Of a stretch of 64,000 nt of DNA, positions 45,013 to 53,773 are shown piece by piece. A program made the position numbers and the translations under genes. This DNA comes from Sutcliffiella horikoshii (GTDB lineage Bacteria > Bacillota > Bacilli > Bacillales > Bacillaceae_I). The notes under the pieces were generated by a model, which saw only the letters and a program-made list of their open reading frames with translations, made no database searches and was not told where the DNA came from. Position 1 is the stretch's first letter; the number at the start of each line of letters is the position of its first letter. Location of the stretch: assembly GCF_002157855.1 (NCBI RefSeq), contig NZ_CP020880.1, positions 558,001 through 622,000 on the forward strand, read 5' to 3'.

Positions 45013-45276
45013 ATGGACAATTTCAAATGGTTCAAGGTTAGTGCTATTTTGTTGGGTTTGGTTTTCCTTATATATGGGTGGACGCAATCTTGGGTAGTTG
45101 GGGGAGAGTATTCGGGAGGGATGGATTATACCTACGTAGAACGTACTGTCCGAACCTATGCTTTTATTATAAGTGGAATAATTTTTTTGTTTATTGGAGT
45201 TTTTATATCAGCATTAGAAAAGCGATTACGGATGCTCGAGGCTCTTATTTATGAAAATCGTAAGAATCTGCGATGA
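45013..45276 (+). CDS. Small membrane protein
   Basis: 87 residues with two hydrophobic segments (VSAILLGLVFLIYGWTQSW and YAFIISGIIFLFIGVFISAL) and a basic C terminus. Start ATG 45013 after GAGGAGATGTG. Overlaps the next gene by four bases (ATGA). No family recognised. Confidence 0.75.
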   Translation: MDNFKWFKVSAILLGLVFLIYGWTQSWVVGGEYSGGMDYTYVERTVRTYAFIISGIIFLFIGVFISALEKRLRMLEALIYENRKNLR

Positions 45277-45623
45277 AGCTTACGAATGTTTTATTTATAA
45301 GTTTTTTTATACTCATGGTTGGTTGTGCGCAAACAGAAGAAAAATCATGGGAATCCAGCTTGATCATCGACGCTGTAATACTTGAGGTTAAAGATGGAAG
45401 AATGTTAGTTGCAGAAGATGTAACTAGTAGTGAGTATGCTGAGATTAGTAATAAAACCATTCAAGAACTAGATAAAGAAAGAATTTCGCTAATCTATTTA
45501 AGCTATGATAAATTGGCTGATGTAAAAGCGGGAGATGAAGTAAAAATCTGGATTGACGGTGGATTGGATCACTCCTATCCCGCCCAAGGTCATGCGAAAA
45601 AGGTAGAATTGAAAGAAGAATGA
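45273..45623 (+). CDS. DUF3221-like lipoprotein
   Basis: 116 residues. Signal peptide LFISFFILMVGC ends with lipobox MVGC. The mature part AVILEVKDGRMLVAEDVTSS and DVKAGDEVKIWIDGGLDHSY is the OB-like fold of DUF3221/YobA lipoproteins, common in Bacillus. The gene is translationally coupled to 45013-45276, and an array-type repeat follows it. Confidence 0.8.
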   Translation: MKLTNVLFISFFILMVGCAQTEEKSWESSLIIDAVILEVKDGRMLVAEDVTSSEYAEISNKTIQELDKERISLIYLSYDKLADVKAGDEVKIWIDGGLDHSYPAQGHAKKVELKEE

Positions 45624-45631
45624 ATGACAGT

Positions 45632-45680
45632 ATTCAGTGGCGCCGACCTGTTACAAGGGTATGCGCTACTTTTATTTTAA
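45632..45680 (+). repeat. Outlying, degenerate array repeat
   Basis: TATTCAGTGGCGCCGACCTG, TTACAAGGGTATGCGCTACT and TTTATTT keep the order of the GGGCGC hairpin copies. This is the only candidate copy found right of 29 kb, and it follows small genes of the kind found in the array. Confidence 0.5.
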
Positions 45681-45761
45681 AGGAAGCTGTTGATTTAAAA
45701 CCCTATTATTCTTACAAAAACTATGGAAAGTTATGTTATTTTAATAGTAGAGGTGACATCA

Positions 45762-46679
45762 ATGAAAAGAGAGCCGATTTATGTAGAAATTCCGATTGAG
45801 GCTGGTATAGATGAGGTGTGGGAGAAGACGCAGGATCCTAGGCTTCATGAGCAGTGGGATTTGCGTTTTTCTTCTATTACCTATTTACCGAAGGAGTCAG
45901 AGGATTCTCCGCAGTCTTTTTTATATGAAACGAATATAGGGTGTGGACTGAAGGTTGCTGGTTGGGGTAAAAGTATTGGTTCGCATGATAAGAAGGATGG
46001 GTCGAAAACTTCTTCTCTTCATTTTGGTACAGATCAAAAGATTTCTCCTATTAGCGAAGGGAAAGGTTATTGGCGATACATACCCAAGGAGAACGGAATT
46101 ACTTTCTTAACCCAATATGACTATGAGATTCGTTATGGAGTATTTGGGCGGTTTTTAGATTTATTTTTCCGACCTGTCATGGGTTGGGCCACGGCTCTAA
46201 GTTTTGATGTGTTGAAGCGTTGGGTAGAAAAGGGGGAAGCGCCGCGAACACAGTATGTGCGTTTCTTTAGTACCGCATTAATTTCGGTCCTCTTTTTCTT
46301 TGTATGGTTTTATCAAGGGTTAGGTCCAAAGTTGATCGCGAAACATCCCGAGGAAGTGTCCTTGTTTTCTAGTTTAAGTTCCATAGAAGGAGCTGCTGCG
46401 GTAAAGGCTGTGGGAATAATAGGCTTACTCGAAATCTTATTTGCGGGACTGTGGATTCTGTATCGTAAAAAAAGGCATCTACACGTATTGCAGATATTCG
46501 TTTTTCCTATCTTAACGGCAAGTGCCTTGGTTGCCAGTCCTTCGATTGCGACGCACCCATTTAATCCTGTTACGTTTAATTTAAGTCTCTGGGTGCTTTC
46601 CATAATCGGCTTTTTACTAGCAAAGGACCTGCCAACAGCAACAAGTTGTAAGCGCACAAGAAAGGGCGATTCCCAATGA
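45762..46679 (+). CDS. yndG: SRPBCC/DoxX-like protein, YndG-type
   Basis: ATG 45762 (MKREPIYVEIPIEA) has AGAGGTGAC upstream. 305 residues. The N-terminal SRPBCC domain (DEVWEKTQDPRLHEQWDLRF) is followed from about residue 165 by four membrane segments of a DoxX-like domain. It starts an overlapping three-gene operon (ATGA overlap) equivalent in content to B. subtilis yndG-yndH-yndJ. The function of that operon is not established. Confidence 0.82.
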   Translation: MKREPIYVEIPIEAGIDEVWEKTQDPRLHEQWDLRFSSITYLPKESEDSPQSFLYETNIGCGLKVAGWGKSIGSHDKKDGSKTSSLHFGTDQKISPISEGKGYWRYIPKENGITFLTQYDYEIRYGVFGRFLDLFFRPVMGWATALSFDVLKRWVEKGEAPRTQYVRFFSTALISVLFFFVWFYQGLGPKLIAKHPEEVSLFSSLSSIEGAAAVKAVGIIGLLEILFAGLWILYRKKRHLHVLQIFVFPILTASALVASPSIATHPFNPVTFNLSLWVLSIIGFLLAKDLPTATSCKRTRKGDSQ

Positions 46680-47287
46680 CCATCTATCAAGAATTATTAG
46701 GAGAGGATTTTCATCGACTTCATCCAAAACTTCAAGAGCGTTATGCGCTTCCAATGGGCAAGCCCTTTTATGCGGTCGGTACGATGAAAAAGATAGAAAG
46801 CGGCGCATTATGGCTTAAGCCTTTTTTAACACTATCCACACGTTGGCAATTTCTTTTTCCCGAGAGCGGAAAAGATGTGCCATTTACAATCAAGAATACC
46901 TGTCGCTCCCTGCCGTCCGGTGAGACGGAAATATATTGGGAGCGAACCTTTCATTTTAAAAAAATTACCCGGAACTTCAACGCATTCATGACGATTGACC
47001 CGATGCGGAGGGTGGTCAAGGATTACTTAGGAGAGCCAAGCTTATTCTATTCGGATTTATCGGTGAGGGTGACACCGGAAGGCCGAATGCAAATAAGCTC
47101 TGGATCTCAACGGTTTCTATTAGGTAAACGAGAAGTCCCCATTCCTCAGATACTTGAAGGAGTAGTAACTGTGGAGGAAGGGTACGATGATACCCGCGAA
47201 GTGTTCACGATTCAAGTGGATATCAGAAATCGAATCGTCGGGAGGGTAATGGCTTATGAAGGCGAATTTAACTCGGCGTCTATTTAA
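46676..47287 (+). CDS. yndH: DUF4166 protein, YndH-type
   Basis: 203 residues. FHRLHPKLQERYALPMGKPF and RYWERTF-like EIYWERTFHFKKITRNFNAF are the DUF4166 pattern, with a beta-rich C-terminal half. Four-base overlap with the previous gene and 32-base overlap with the next indicate tight coupling. Cytoplasmic, function unknown. Confidence 0.83.
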   Translation: MTIYQELLGEDFHRLHPKLQERYALPMGKPFYAVGTMKKIESGALWLKPFLTLSTRWQFLFPESGKDVPFTIKNTCRSLPSGETEIYWERTFHFKKITRNFNAFMTIDPMRRVVKDYLGEPSLFYSDLSVRVTPEGRMQISSGSQRFLLGKREVPIPQILEGVVTVEEGYDDTREVFTIQVDIRNRIVGRVMAYEGEFNSASI

Positions 47288-48815
47288 CTCCATTACTCTT
47301 GCAGGCATGTTCTTTTTCCTAGCAAGCAGCCTGTTCATAGCTGAGCCCTACCTGTTAATGTTGACAGCTGCCCAGTTGATTTTCGTTCCTCTCATGCTTC
47401 AGTTGCTAGTGGAAGTTAAAAAGAAACATATTGTTATCACTTGGATTGCTATGCTTTCTGTCTTTTTGTTACAAGTGGTTACGTCGGGCGCAGGACAAGT
47501 GGCATTAGCTTTTATCTATTTGATTTTCACTTTTTTTGTGGCGTTATATGGGGCGAAACGTTTTTTCAAACGTGGCTTTACCAATTGGGCGGAGATTTCG
47601 ATTGATATTGGGTTGATGTACTTATTTGTTGGCGGACTTTGGTTCTTCGCGTACATTGCGGGAATCGACACAGGTTTTAGTCCGCTCATTACCTGGTTAA
47701 CAGCCATTCATTTTCACTACTCCGCCTTTTTATTTCCGGTATCGTTAGGATTCTTTGGGCGGTTACACAATTCAAAATGGTATCCCTTCATTGTCTGCGG
47801 TGTTTTAGCCGGTCCGATGCTTGTTGCCATTGGGATTACCTTTTGGCCGCTATTGGAATTTATTTCGGTACTCGTGTACATTTTTGCCATCTATAGCTTA
47901 ATCTTTCTGACTTTTCGAACCCGATTTGCGTCCAAGCTGCAGGCAATGTTAATAAGGATTTCTTATAGTGCGCTGGGCATCACGATCATCTTTTCCTTGT
48001 TTTATGCGGCCAATAGCGCGTTTGGAAGCTGGTTTGTTAGCATTGATTTTATGCTGCTTTTCCATGGCTTTTTTAATTGTGTGGTCTTCGGGTTGTTAGG
48101 GGTTCTTGGCTGGGTGATGGCGTCGCCTCTATCTAAGCAAAAGGTGTGGGATTTTCCTGTGAGCCGAATTCGTGGAAAGGTAAAAGGAACAGGTGAGCCG
48201 CGTCCGGGGTTAGTAGACAATATGGCTGATTTTGTAGATGTAAAAGTTTTACCTGAAACCATCGTTCAATTTTATGAGCAAACAGAACGGTACCAACTAG
48301 TTGCATCTGTAAAATGGTCGACTTGGTTTAAACCATTGGCTTGGTGTTACAAATGGGTGAGCACGCAATTGCAACAATTAAATCTGCCAATCTCCAGTAA
48401 ACCTACTGAAATGACGTATACGATACGTGCGGTAGATCCAGTGCTTGATGGTAGGAAAAGTCCACGTGCCTGGATTCGCAAGGTGAAAAACAACACGGTA
48501 TTTGTGGCCATCTATTCACAGCACAAGACAGAAGGGAGAACCTATATGAATATAGCGCTTCCTCTTCCTTTTTCTAGTATGATAGGCATTTTGCAGCTTG
48601 ATGTTGTGAATGGTAAGTTGGTTCTCTCGAGTGATGGTGATCAGGATTCAGGCATTTATTTAGCGGTGGGCAGCACTATTTTTAAGCTACCACTATCGGA
48701 GTACTTTGTTATTAGTGAACAAAGTAGAGGGGTGCTCACTGCTGAGCATAAAATGAAGATATTTGGGGTGCCTTTTTTGAGGGTGGATTATAGGATTGGT
48801 GAGAAAGAACTGTGA
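47256..48815 (+). CDS. yndJ: YndJ-like membrane protein
   Basis: 519 residues. About ten hydrophobic segments lie in the first 310 residues (for example ITLAGMFFFLASSLFIAEPY and FSPLITWLTAIHFHYSAFLF). A soluble C-terminal domain begins near residue 320 (VLPETIVQFYEQTERYQLVA). GGGAGGG precedes ATG 47256. The layout matches YndJ. With YndG and YndH it probably forms one membrane-linked unit. Confidence 0.85.
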   Translation: MKANLTRRLFNSITLAGMFFFLASSLFIAEPYLLMLTAAQLIFVPLMLQLLVEVKKKHIVITWIAMLSVFLLQVVTSGAGQVALAFIYLIFTFFVALYGAKRFFKRGFTNWAEISIDIGLMYLFVGGLWFFAYIAGIDTGFSPLITWLTAIHFHYSAFLFPVSLGFFGRLHNSKWYPFIVCGVLAGPMLVAIGITFWPLLEFISVLVYIFAIYSLIFLTFRTRFASKLQAMLIRISYSALGITIIFSLFYAANSAFGSWFVSIDFMLLFHGFFNCVVFGLLGVLGWVMASPLSKQKVWDFPVSRIRGKVKGTGEPRPGLVDNMADFVDVKVLPETIVQFYEQTERYQLVASVKWSTWFKPLAWCYKWVSTQLQQLNLPISSKPTEMTYTIRAVDPVLDGRKSPRAWIRKVKNNTVFVAIYSQHKTEGRTYMNIALPLPFSSMIGILQLDVVNGKLVLSSDGDQDSGIYLAVGSTIFKLPLSEYFVISEQSRGVLTAEHKMKIFGVPFLRVDYRIGEKEL

Positions 48816-48849
48816 ACAAGGGGAAATTGGAATGGAAGTGGGAGGGGGG

Positions 48850-48888
48850 GAATGGGTCGGCGTGCCTGTCCCCTCAACCCACCCCTCC
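48850..48888. repeat. REP-like element
   Basis: AATGGGTCGGCGTGCCTGTC and CCCTCAACCCACC: an unoccupied copy of the sequence in which both IS110 elements sit. Confidence 0.8.
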
Positions 48889-48893
48889 CCAAA

Positions 48894-49820
48894 TCAATTC
48901 CAGTTTACAGGTGGCTTATCCAGTTGCGCTTTTAGTCCAAGCTCTTCTGCGGCGGCCAAGATGAGTTCTTTTCGGAAGAAGTAGCTTTGGTGGCTTACTA
49001 TTTTTCCGTTTTCGATTTCTTGAATTTGTATGTCATGGATTTCGCCATTGGCTAGCACGATAATGACGGGTTTATTCCATAGAATGAATTCTTGAGCGGT
49101 ATGGCCGGGTAACCCGAATTTAAGAGAGCCTTTCAGCATTTCGGATTTAGAAAATTCCTGGAAGCCGAAGAACGCTTCGTTTTGTGCTTGATCACTGAAT
49201 AGTCTCAGCATACTATCCAAATCTCCATTATTAAAAGCTTGTAAGTATGCTTGAATGGTTGGGTTTTGGACTTTTGTATCCCGTTGCGTCTTGGATTGTG
49301 AAAAATCCAAAGATGCTATTTTTCTTCTCGCCCGTTGCACAGCTGAATAGATACCGCCAGGAGTGCTATGGACAATCCCGGCTATTTCTTCTGCACTAAA
49401 TTGAAAAATGTCCAATAGCAGGAATGCAGCTGTTTGTTTTGGGGTCAAATTCGATTCCAACGATGTTAGAATTTCTTCTAGTCTTAGATGATCAGAGAAA
49501 TCAAGATTAGCTTCAGCTGTTTCTTCTAACGTTCCTACTTCCCGTTTTTGCTTCCTGCACTGATCAAGCCACGTATTTGTTGCCACTCTAAAAAGATAAT
49601 ATTTCTTATCCGTAATATCACTCCATCTCTGGGGTAGTAACCCAAAAGCTTTAATCATCGTCTCTTGGAAAAGGTCTTCGCCATCCCAAGGAGAACCTGT
49701 GACATACTTACAATAATTCCACAAATCTGTTGAATAGACAGAAACTATATCTTCAAATTCATTTCTTAATTTCCGCGCTTCTTCCACCAATCCCTTGCTT
49801 ATGGTACTTGCCTGTTCCAT
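48894..49820 (-). CDS. ECF sigma factor with C-terminal SnoaL-like domain
   Basis: 308 residues. Region 2 is DLWNYCKYVTGSPWDGEDLF, QETMIKAFGLLPQRW and YYLFRVATNTWLDQCRKQ. Region 4 is LTPKQTAAFLLLDIFQFSAE, EIAGIVHSTPGGIYSAVQRA. The last 110 residues (IQAYLQAFNNGDLDSMLRLF) are a SnoaL-like fold, as in sigma factors that regulate themselves through a C-terminal extension instead of an anti-sigma protein. No anti-sigma gene is adjacent. Target genes unknown. Confidence 0.85.
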   Translation of the reverse strand: MEQASTISKGLVEEARKLRNEFEDIVSVYSTDLWNYCKYVTGSPWDGEDLFQETMIKAFGLLPQRWSDITDKKYYLFRVATNTWLDQCRKQKREVGTLEETAEANLDFSDHLRLEEILTSLESNLTPKQTAAFLLLDIFQFSAEEIAGIVHSTPGGIYSAVQRARRKIASLDFSQSKTQRDTKVQNPTIQAYLQAFNNGDLDSMLRLFSDQAQNEAFFGFQEFSKSEMLKGSLKFGLPGHTAQEFILWNKPVIIVLANGEIHDIQIQEIENGKIVSHQSYFFRKELILAAAEELGLKAQLDKPPVNWN

Positions 49821-49920
49821 ATTAGTTCCCTCCTAAAGTGCTACACTATAAAGACGTTTCCATTTATAATAATTATACGGATAATTTTAAATTTATTAAA
49901 ATTATAAAGGAGCTGACTTT

Positions 49921-50355
49921 ATGGAATTGGGTGTTGGTAGTGTAGAGGGTGTTCTGGAAACTTACAAACTGGCTATCTATGAAAAAGATGTGGAGAGATT
50001 CCTGTCTGTCTATGATGCTGACGTACATATTTATGACTGCTGGGGAAAGTGGGAGAGTAAGGGTATTGCTTCTTGGAGAGAAAACGTAGTGAACTGGTTT
50101 AATGGTATGAGGGAAGAAGGCGAAATACTGAAAGTGGAATTTAATGATGTAACCATTGAGGAAAATTCGAATCTTGCATTTGTTCATTGTGCGGTGACAT
50201 TCGCTGCATATAGTGGGAAATCGGAAGAGAAACTTCGTCAAATCACCAACCGTTTTACATTTGGGTTGAAGAAAGTGAATGAATCTTGGATGATAACCCA
50301 TGAACATTCCTCTTTGCCAATCGATATGGAGACTGGAAAAGGGATGTTTGAATAA
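49921..50355 (+). CDS. SnoaL/DUF4440-like protein
   Basis: 144 residues, ATG 49921 after AAAGGAGC. GVLETYKLAIYEKDVERFLS, VYDADVHIYDCWGKWESKGI and HCAVTFAAYSGKSEEKLRQI are the pattern of NTF2-like SnoaL proteins. Divergent from the ECF sigma gene (100 bases between starts), which itself carries a SnoaL domain, so it could be in that sigma factor's regulon. Enzyme activity not evident. Confidence 0.82.
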   Translation: MELGVGSVEGVLETYKLAIYEKDVERFLSVYDADVHIYDCWGKWESKGIASWRENVVNWFNGMREEGEILKVEFNDVTIEENSNLAFVHCAVTFAAYSGKSEEKLRQITNRFTFGLKKVNESWMITHEHSSLPIDMETGKGMFE

Positions 50356-50410
50356 GCTGGAGGGAAAAGTAGTTAGTAGTATGCTTGACCCATTCATCTA
50401 AAATAAAATT

Positions 50411-50443
50411 ATTGCTCAGAGATTAGATCTCTGGGTATTTTTA
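50411..50443 (+). terminator. Rho-independent terminator
   Basis: TTGCTCAGAGAT and ATCTCTGGGTATTTTT form a stem around TAG, about 55 bases after the SnoaL gene. The remainder to 50670 holds the next promoter region and no gene. Confidence 0.65.
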
Positions 50444-50670
50444 TGTTCTTTTGAAAGTTTCTTGAAATAACGATATTTAAACAATCGTTTGTTTAAAGGG
50501 GAATTCCGTATTGTTGTATAAGGGGTAAAATTCGTTCGTGATTTTTCAACCATTTTCGCAAGGTATATCAGGATAAAAAAACGTTGTAAAGACTCCTTAC
50601 CTCTAAAAAAACAAATGGTAAATTATACATTAATAGTGTAAAATTACACAAAAGGAAAAGGGGGATATTT

Positions 50671-51207
50671 ATGACAATGCTAACAATTGCTATATGTCTC
50701 ATACTTGGTGTTTTCATGTTCATGTTAGTTGCCAGCTACGCCTTTATGAAAAACGGCGCCGGCGAGGAATCAATGAACTACAAAATCCTTGCATGTTTAG
50801 TTCTGCCCGTACTTAATATAACCTTTGGCGTATCCTTAAACTTCCTGAATTCTTTTGTAGGTGAACCGGCAACATTAACTAACCTCCTTGTAACCTGTGT
50901 TCACTTAGCTGTCTGGATCATCTGTTTTGTACTCGCTTTTCAAGTGGAAAGCAAGGGTGTGGTGAAGGTATACGCAATTTTTTGGGCCCTAACTTTAGCA
51001 ATCGCTGGATTAACGGCTTACATTATCTCTGTGGAAACTACCGTTGATTTTGCTTGGGCCATGCCGCTTGCAATGTTACTATTGCCGCAATGGTATGGAT
51101 TTGATTATTTCGTGGACGGTGATTTTGTCTTTTTAGTAATTATTATGGTCATATCTTTGGTGATGGTTAGTGCATCGGTTTGGAGATGGAGAAGGTTAGT
51201 AAAATAA
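50671..51207 (+). CDS. Polytopic membrane protein
   Basis: 178 residues with about five hydrophobic segments (TIAICLILGVFMFMLVASYA, CVHLAVWIICFVLAFQ, AIFWALTLAIAGLTAYIISV, FVFLVIIMVISLVMVSASVW). Start ATG 50671 after AAAGGGGGAT. No charged catalytic motif visible. Family not recognised. A REP-like repeat begins at the stop codon. Confidence 0.72.
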   Translation: MTMLTIAICLILGVFMFMLVASYAFMKNGAGEESMNYKILACLVLPVLNITFGVSLNFLNSFVGEPATLTNLLVTCVHLAVWIICFVLAFQVESKGVVKVYAIFWALTLAIAGLTAYIISVETTVDFAWAMPLAMLLLPQWYGFDYFVDGDFVFLVIIMVISLVMVSASVWRWRRLVK

Positions 51208-51235
51208 AATGGGTCGGCGTGCTTTTCCCAGGTTA
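51208..51235. repeat. REP-like element, degenerate
   Basis: AAATGGGTCGGCGTGCTTTT and CCCAGG, with the GCCTGTCCCC part altered. Confidence 0.6.
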
Positions 51236-51338
51236 TTGAAAATCTAACAGAAAAAAATGGAACCCTCCTAAATTTGAAATAAATGAATCGACCAAGAAAT
51301 CAATAATTCAAAGAAGGAAGGTTTCTTTTTGCCACTTA

Positions 51339-51611
51339 TTAAATCAATTTATGTTCTTTTAAAAATTCTTCGAGTAGTTCGGCTGCCTTTTGTTCGGTTA
51401 GGTCTTCTGTTTTTAGGAAGTAGATTCCTACCATTAGGCCGAAGTTTTGTAGGGTTGGGTAGGGACCTCGTGGGAGGTTCAGTTGGTAAAAATCGTTTTC
51501 AAAAAACATGCACCAAACGTTTTGGTATTTCACTTTCAAAAGGATGGCTTCCAGATCGTGGCCGTCCTTGTAGTAGCCTGCATGCAGGTGGTAGTTGTTA
51601 TCAAAAAGCAT
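51339..51611 (-). CDS. Small cytoplasmic protein, possible immunity partner
   Basis: 90 residues, no signal peptide. DNNYHLHAGYYKDGHDLEAI, then PRGPYPTLQNFGLMVGIYFL and a helical C terminus EQKAAELLEEFLKEHKLI. It lies 19 bases downstream of the exported protein gene and is the last gene of the three-gene operon. Small acidic proteins behind secreted toxins are often immunity proteins, but the sequence alone does not prove this. Family not recognised. Confidence 0.65.
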   Translation of the reverse strand: MLFDNNYHLHAGYYKDGHDLEAILLKVKYQNVWCMFFENDFYQLNLPRGPYPTLQNFGLMVGIYFLKTEDLTEQKAAELLEEFLKEHKLI

Positions 51612-51630
51612 GTTTGCCTCACTCCTTTAT

Positions 51631-52203
51631 TTAGAATACTTTATAATGATTCTTTAAGTTAGGTTGAATGTGGTAGTGCAATACATTCGGACCGCCCGTT
51701 TTGATAGGAAAATAGTCTAATCTGAAAACGACGGCTCCAGTTTTTCTTAAGCGGACTTGTATAATTCTTCCGCCTCCACCAGCACCTTCTAGGATGTAGG
51801 TGTTTGGAGCTTTGATAGCCTTATCCACATACGGCCTTGCTAAAGCCCAGCCCTTTGTCATCCCTTCCCTGCCAACTTTAGAGGTTAATAACCGAATGGC
51901 CGCTGCTGCAATTGGGACCCATTGTCCTTGGACAGATGTTTCTAAATTGTCTACATCTTGCCCTGACAATAACAAATGTTCTTCAAATTGACGGAAAACC
52001 GGATCCTGTAATAAAAAATCAAAATCCTCTTCAAAGGTTTGTAAATTTACATCAGAGACATCAACATCAGTAGTCGCACTAACTTCCTCAAGTATTTTTT
52101 GAGAAACTGCACCTTCTTCTTTTTCGATGGCTGATGAAATAGATGGACTAATCGTAGAAAAGATCAGCACAATCGATAATAATAAAAGTATACTTTTTTT
52201 CAT
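51631..52203 (-). CDS. Exported protein with toxin-like C-terminal domain
   Basis: 190 residues. Signal peptide KKSILLLLSIVLIFSTISPS ending SSA. An acidic middle (DVDVSDVNLQTFEEDFDFLL) may act as a propeptide. The basic C-terminal part (IIQVRLRKTGAVVFRLDYFP then GGPNVLHYHI) recalls the compact C-terminal domains of Bacillus polymorphic toxins. It overlaps the subtilase gene by four bases, so the protease may process it. Activity unknown. Confidence 0.65.
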   Translation of the reverse strand: MKKSILLLLSIVLIFSTISPSISSAIEKEEGAVSQKILEEVSATTDVDVSDVNLQTFEEDFDFLLQDPVFRQFEEHLLLSGQDVDNLETSVQGQWVPIAAAAIRLLTSKVGREGMTKGWALARPYVDKAIKAPNTYILEGAGGGGRIIQVRLRKTGAVVFRLDYFPIKTGGPNVLHYHIQPNLKNHYKVF

Positions 52204-53129
52204 TCTCTTTTGTCTCCTTCATATAATAATTGAACAGGATCAACGATATGAACCCCTTCCATTTGTTGACTTTGATTTTTTAGTTCCTCTAATAAACTAT
52301 CAAAATCAAATTCTTCCTTTTTATTCCTTTCAAGGTAGAGAGCAAGCACTCCAGCCATATAGGCAGAGGAAATGGAGGTCCCGCTACTTAAGAGAAAATC
52401 GCCTGACAAGGAGTAGCTGTTAATGTGTTGACCTGGTAGTAAGAAATCCAATTCCTCCCCCATGGTTGTCCCCTTCCAAATGTCCCCTTCATTATTCAGC
52501 GCACCTACCGCAATGACATTGTCGTACTTAGCAGGATAGGTAATGTCAGCATTCTCCTGCAACCCATAATTGCCAACCGATGAAACAACGATAATTTTAT
52601 GGGAGATAGCTAAATCAATGGCTTTCTTTAAATCAGCAGAGTCATAAAACGTGCCAAAAGGCATCAGAATAATATCAACCTTTTGCGAGATGGACCATTC
52701 TATCGATTTGACAATGTTGGAGATATCCCCCTGAAGATTGCCATCCAAAGCTTTTACAATATAGAGCTCTGAATCAGGGGCAATTCCCAATTGTTTGGAC
52801 CCTAAAACACCTGCTAAATGTGTACCATGACCATGATCATCTTGAAAGTTAGTGGAGTCATCTAGGACATTGATGCCTTTTACAACATTGATATGTAAGG
52901 ATGGGGATACTCCGGTATCTATTAAAGCTATTTTTACTTTTTTTCCTGTTAAGCCATACTTATGATGGAGGGTCTCAATTTGTAGAAGTTGATATCCCCA
53001 ATTCTTCTGATAGAACGCTTCCGTTGATTTTTTTTCGTACATAAAATACAGACTAAAAATAATTAGCACACACATAAGGCTTGATACTAATTTAATTAAT
53101 TTCATCGCTTTTCCCTCATCTGCCCCCAT
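52200..53129 (-). CDS. Membrane-anchored subtilisin-like serine protease
   Basis: 309 residues. An N-terminal hydrophobic segment (LIKLVSSLMCVLIIFSLYFM) exports and probably anchors it. S8 triad: Asp in KIALIDTGVSP, His in DDHGHGTHLAGVLG, Ser in SGTSISSAYMAGVLALYL; the oxyanion Asn is in VVSSVGNYGL. There is little propeptide, unlike degradative subtilisins, so it is probably a dedicated processing enzyme. First gene of the operon with the exported protein and the 90-residue protein. Confidence 0.88.
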   Translation of the reverse strand: MGADEGKAMKLIKLVSSLMCVLIIFSLYFMYEKKSTEAFYQKNWGYQLLQIETLHHKYGLTGKKVKIALIDTGVSPSLHINVVKGINVLDDSTNFQDDHGHGTHLAGVLGSKQLGIAPDSELYIVKALDGNLQGDISNIVKSIEWSISQKVDIILMPFGTFYDSADLKKAIDLAISHKIIVVSSVGNYGLQENADITYPAKYDNVIAVGALNNEGDIWKGTTMGEELDFLLPGQHINSYSLSGDFLLSSGTSISSAYMAGVLALYLERNKKEEFDFDSLLEELKNQSQQMEGVHIVDPVQLLYEGDKRE

Positions 53130-53340
53130 ACACCATTTTTACCGAACCTTATTTATTGTATAGAAGAAACGTTAATGGAAGCTTAACTAAACCTTAAATA
53201 CTCCTTAAATAATGGTACTTAGGGATTGTTCCCTACACCACCCCTGCTAGCTAGGCATTCGCACATCTTTCTGGGTACAAGTTTATAGACTCCTGTCCCT
53301 TGAATAGGATGTATGGAATAACTTGAGGGAGTGTAGTCTA

Positions 53341-53586
53341 GTGAACTTTAATTATAATGATCAAAGAAGAATCGTTGGTCGCCCTGGCTTTGGTTTAGGT
53401 GGATTCGGTTCTGGCTTTGGAGTTCGTCCGGGTCTAGGGTTCGGCCGTCCTGGCTTTGGCTTCGGTGGTGTTGGTTTCGGTCTTCCATTTGTAACAGGTT
53501 TGGCAGCCGGAGCGCTATTAACACCGCGACCGTATCCGTACTATCCATACCCGCCTTACCCGTATCCGCCGTATCCATATTATTAA
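53341..53586 (+). CDS. Glycine-rich protein with Tyr-Pro repeat tail
   Basis: GTG 53341 lies nine bases after GAGGGAGTG. 81 residues in three parts: a short head NFNYNDQRRIVG, a Gly/Phe-rich region of RPGFGFGG-type repeats, a hydrophobic patch LPFVTGLAAGALLTP, and a tail of PYPYYPYPPYPYP repeats. Such low-complexity proteins occur in spore coats and cell surfaces of Bacillus. A terminator follows. Function not established. Confidence 0.75.
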   Translation: MNFNYNDQRRIVGRPGFGLGGFGSGFGVRPGLGFGRPGFGFGGVGFGLPFVTGLAAGALLTPRPYPYYPYPPYPYPPYPYY

Positions 53587-53603
53587 TCTATTAGAATGAA
53601 ACA

Positions 53604-53649
53604 TTCCACTCCCTCACGACGTATACAAAGTCAGAGGAGTGGTTTTTAT
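53604..53649 (+). terminator. Rho-independent terminator
   Basis: CCACTCC pairs with GGAGTGG and is followed by TTTTTATG; the loop is long (about 22 bases). Confidence 0.6.
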
Positions 53650-53667
53650 GTGTTTTACTTTTGAAAG

Positions 53668-53694
53668 TGGGGCGGGGTGCGTGTCCCCACGGCT
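53668..53694. repeat. REP-like element, degenerate
   Basis: GTGGGGCGGGGTGCGTGTCC and CCAC: decayed right-arm form. Confidence 0.5.
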
Positions 53695-53773
53695 TGTTGA
53701 TCCTTCTTGTTGATGAATGTTGAGAAAATGCCTTGTTTTTAATGAAAAAACCACTGTTTTTGTTGGTGGAATT

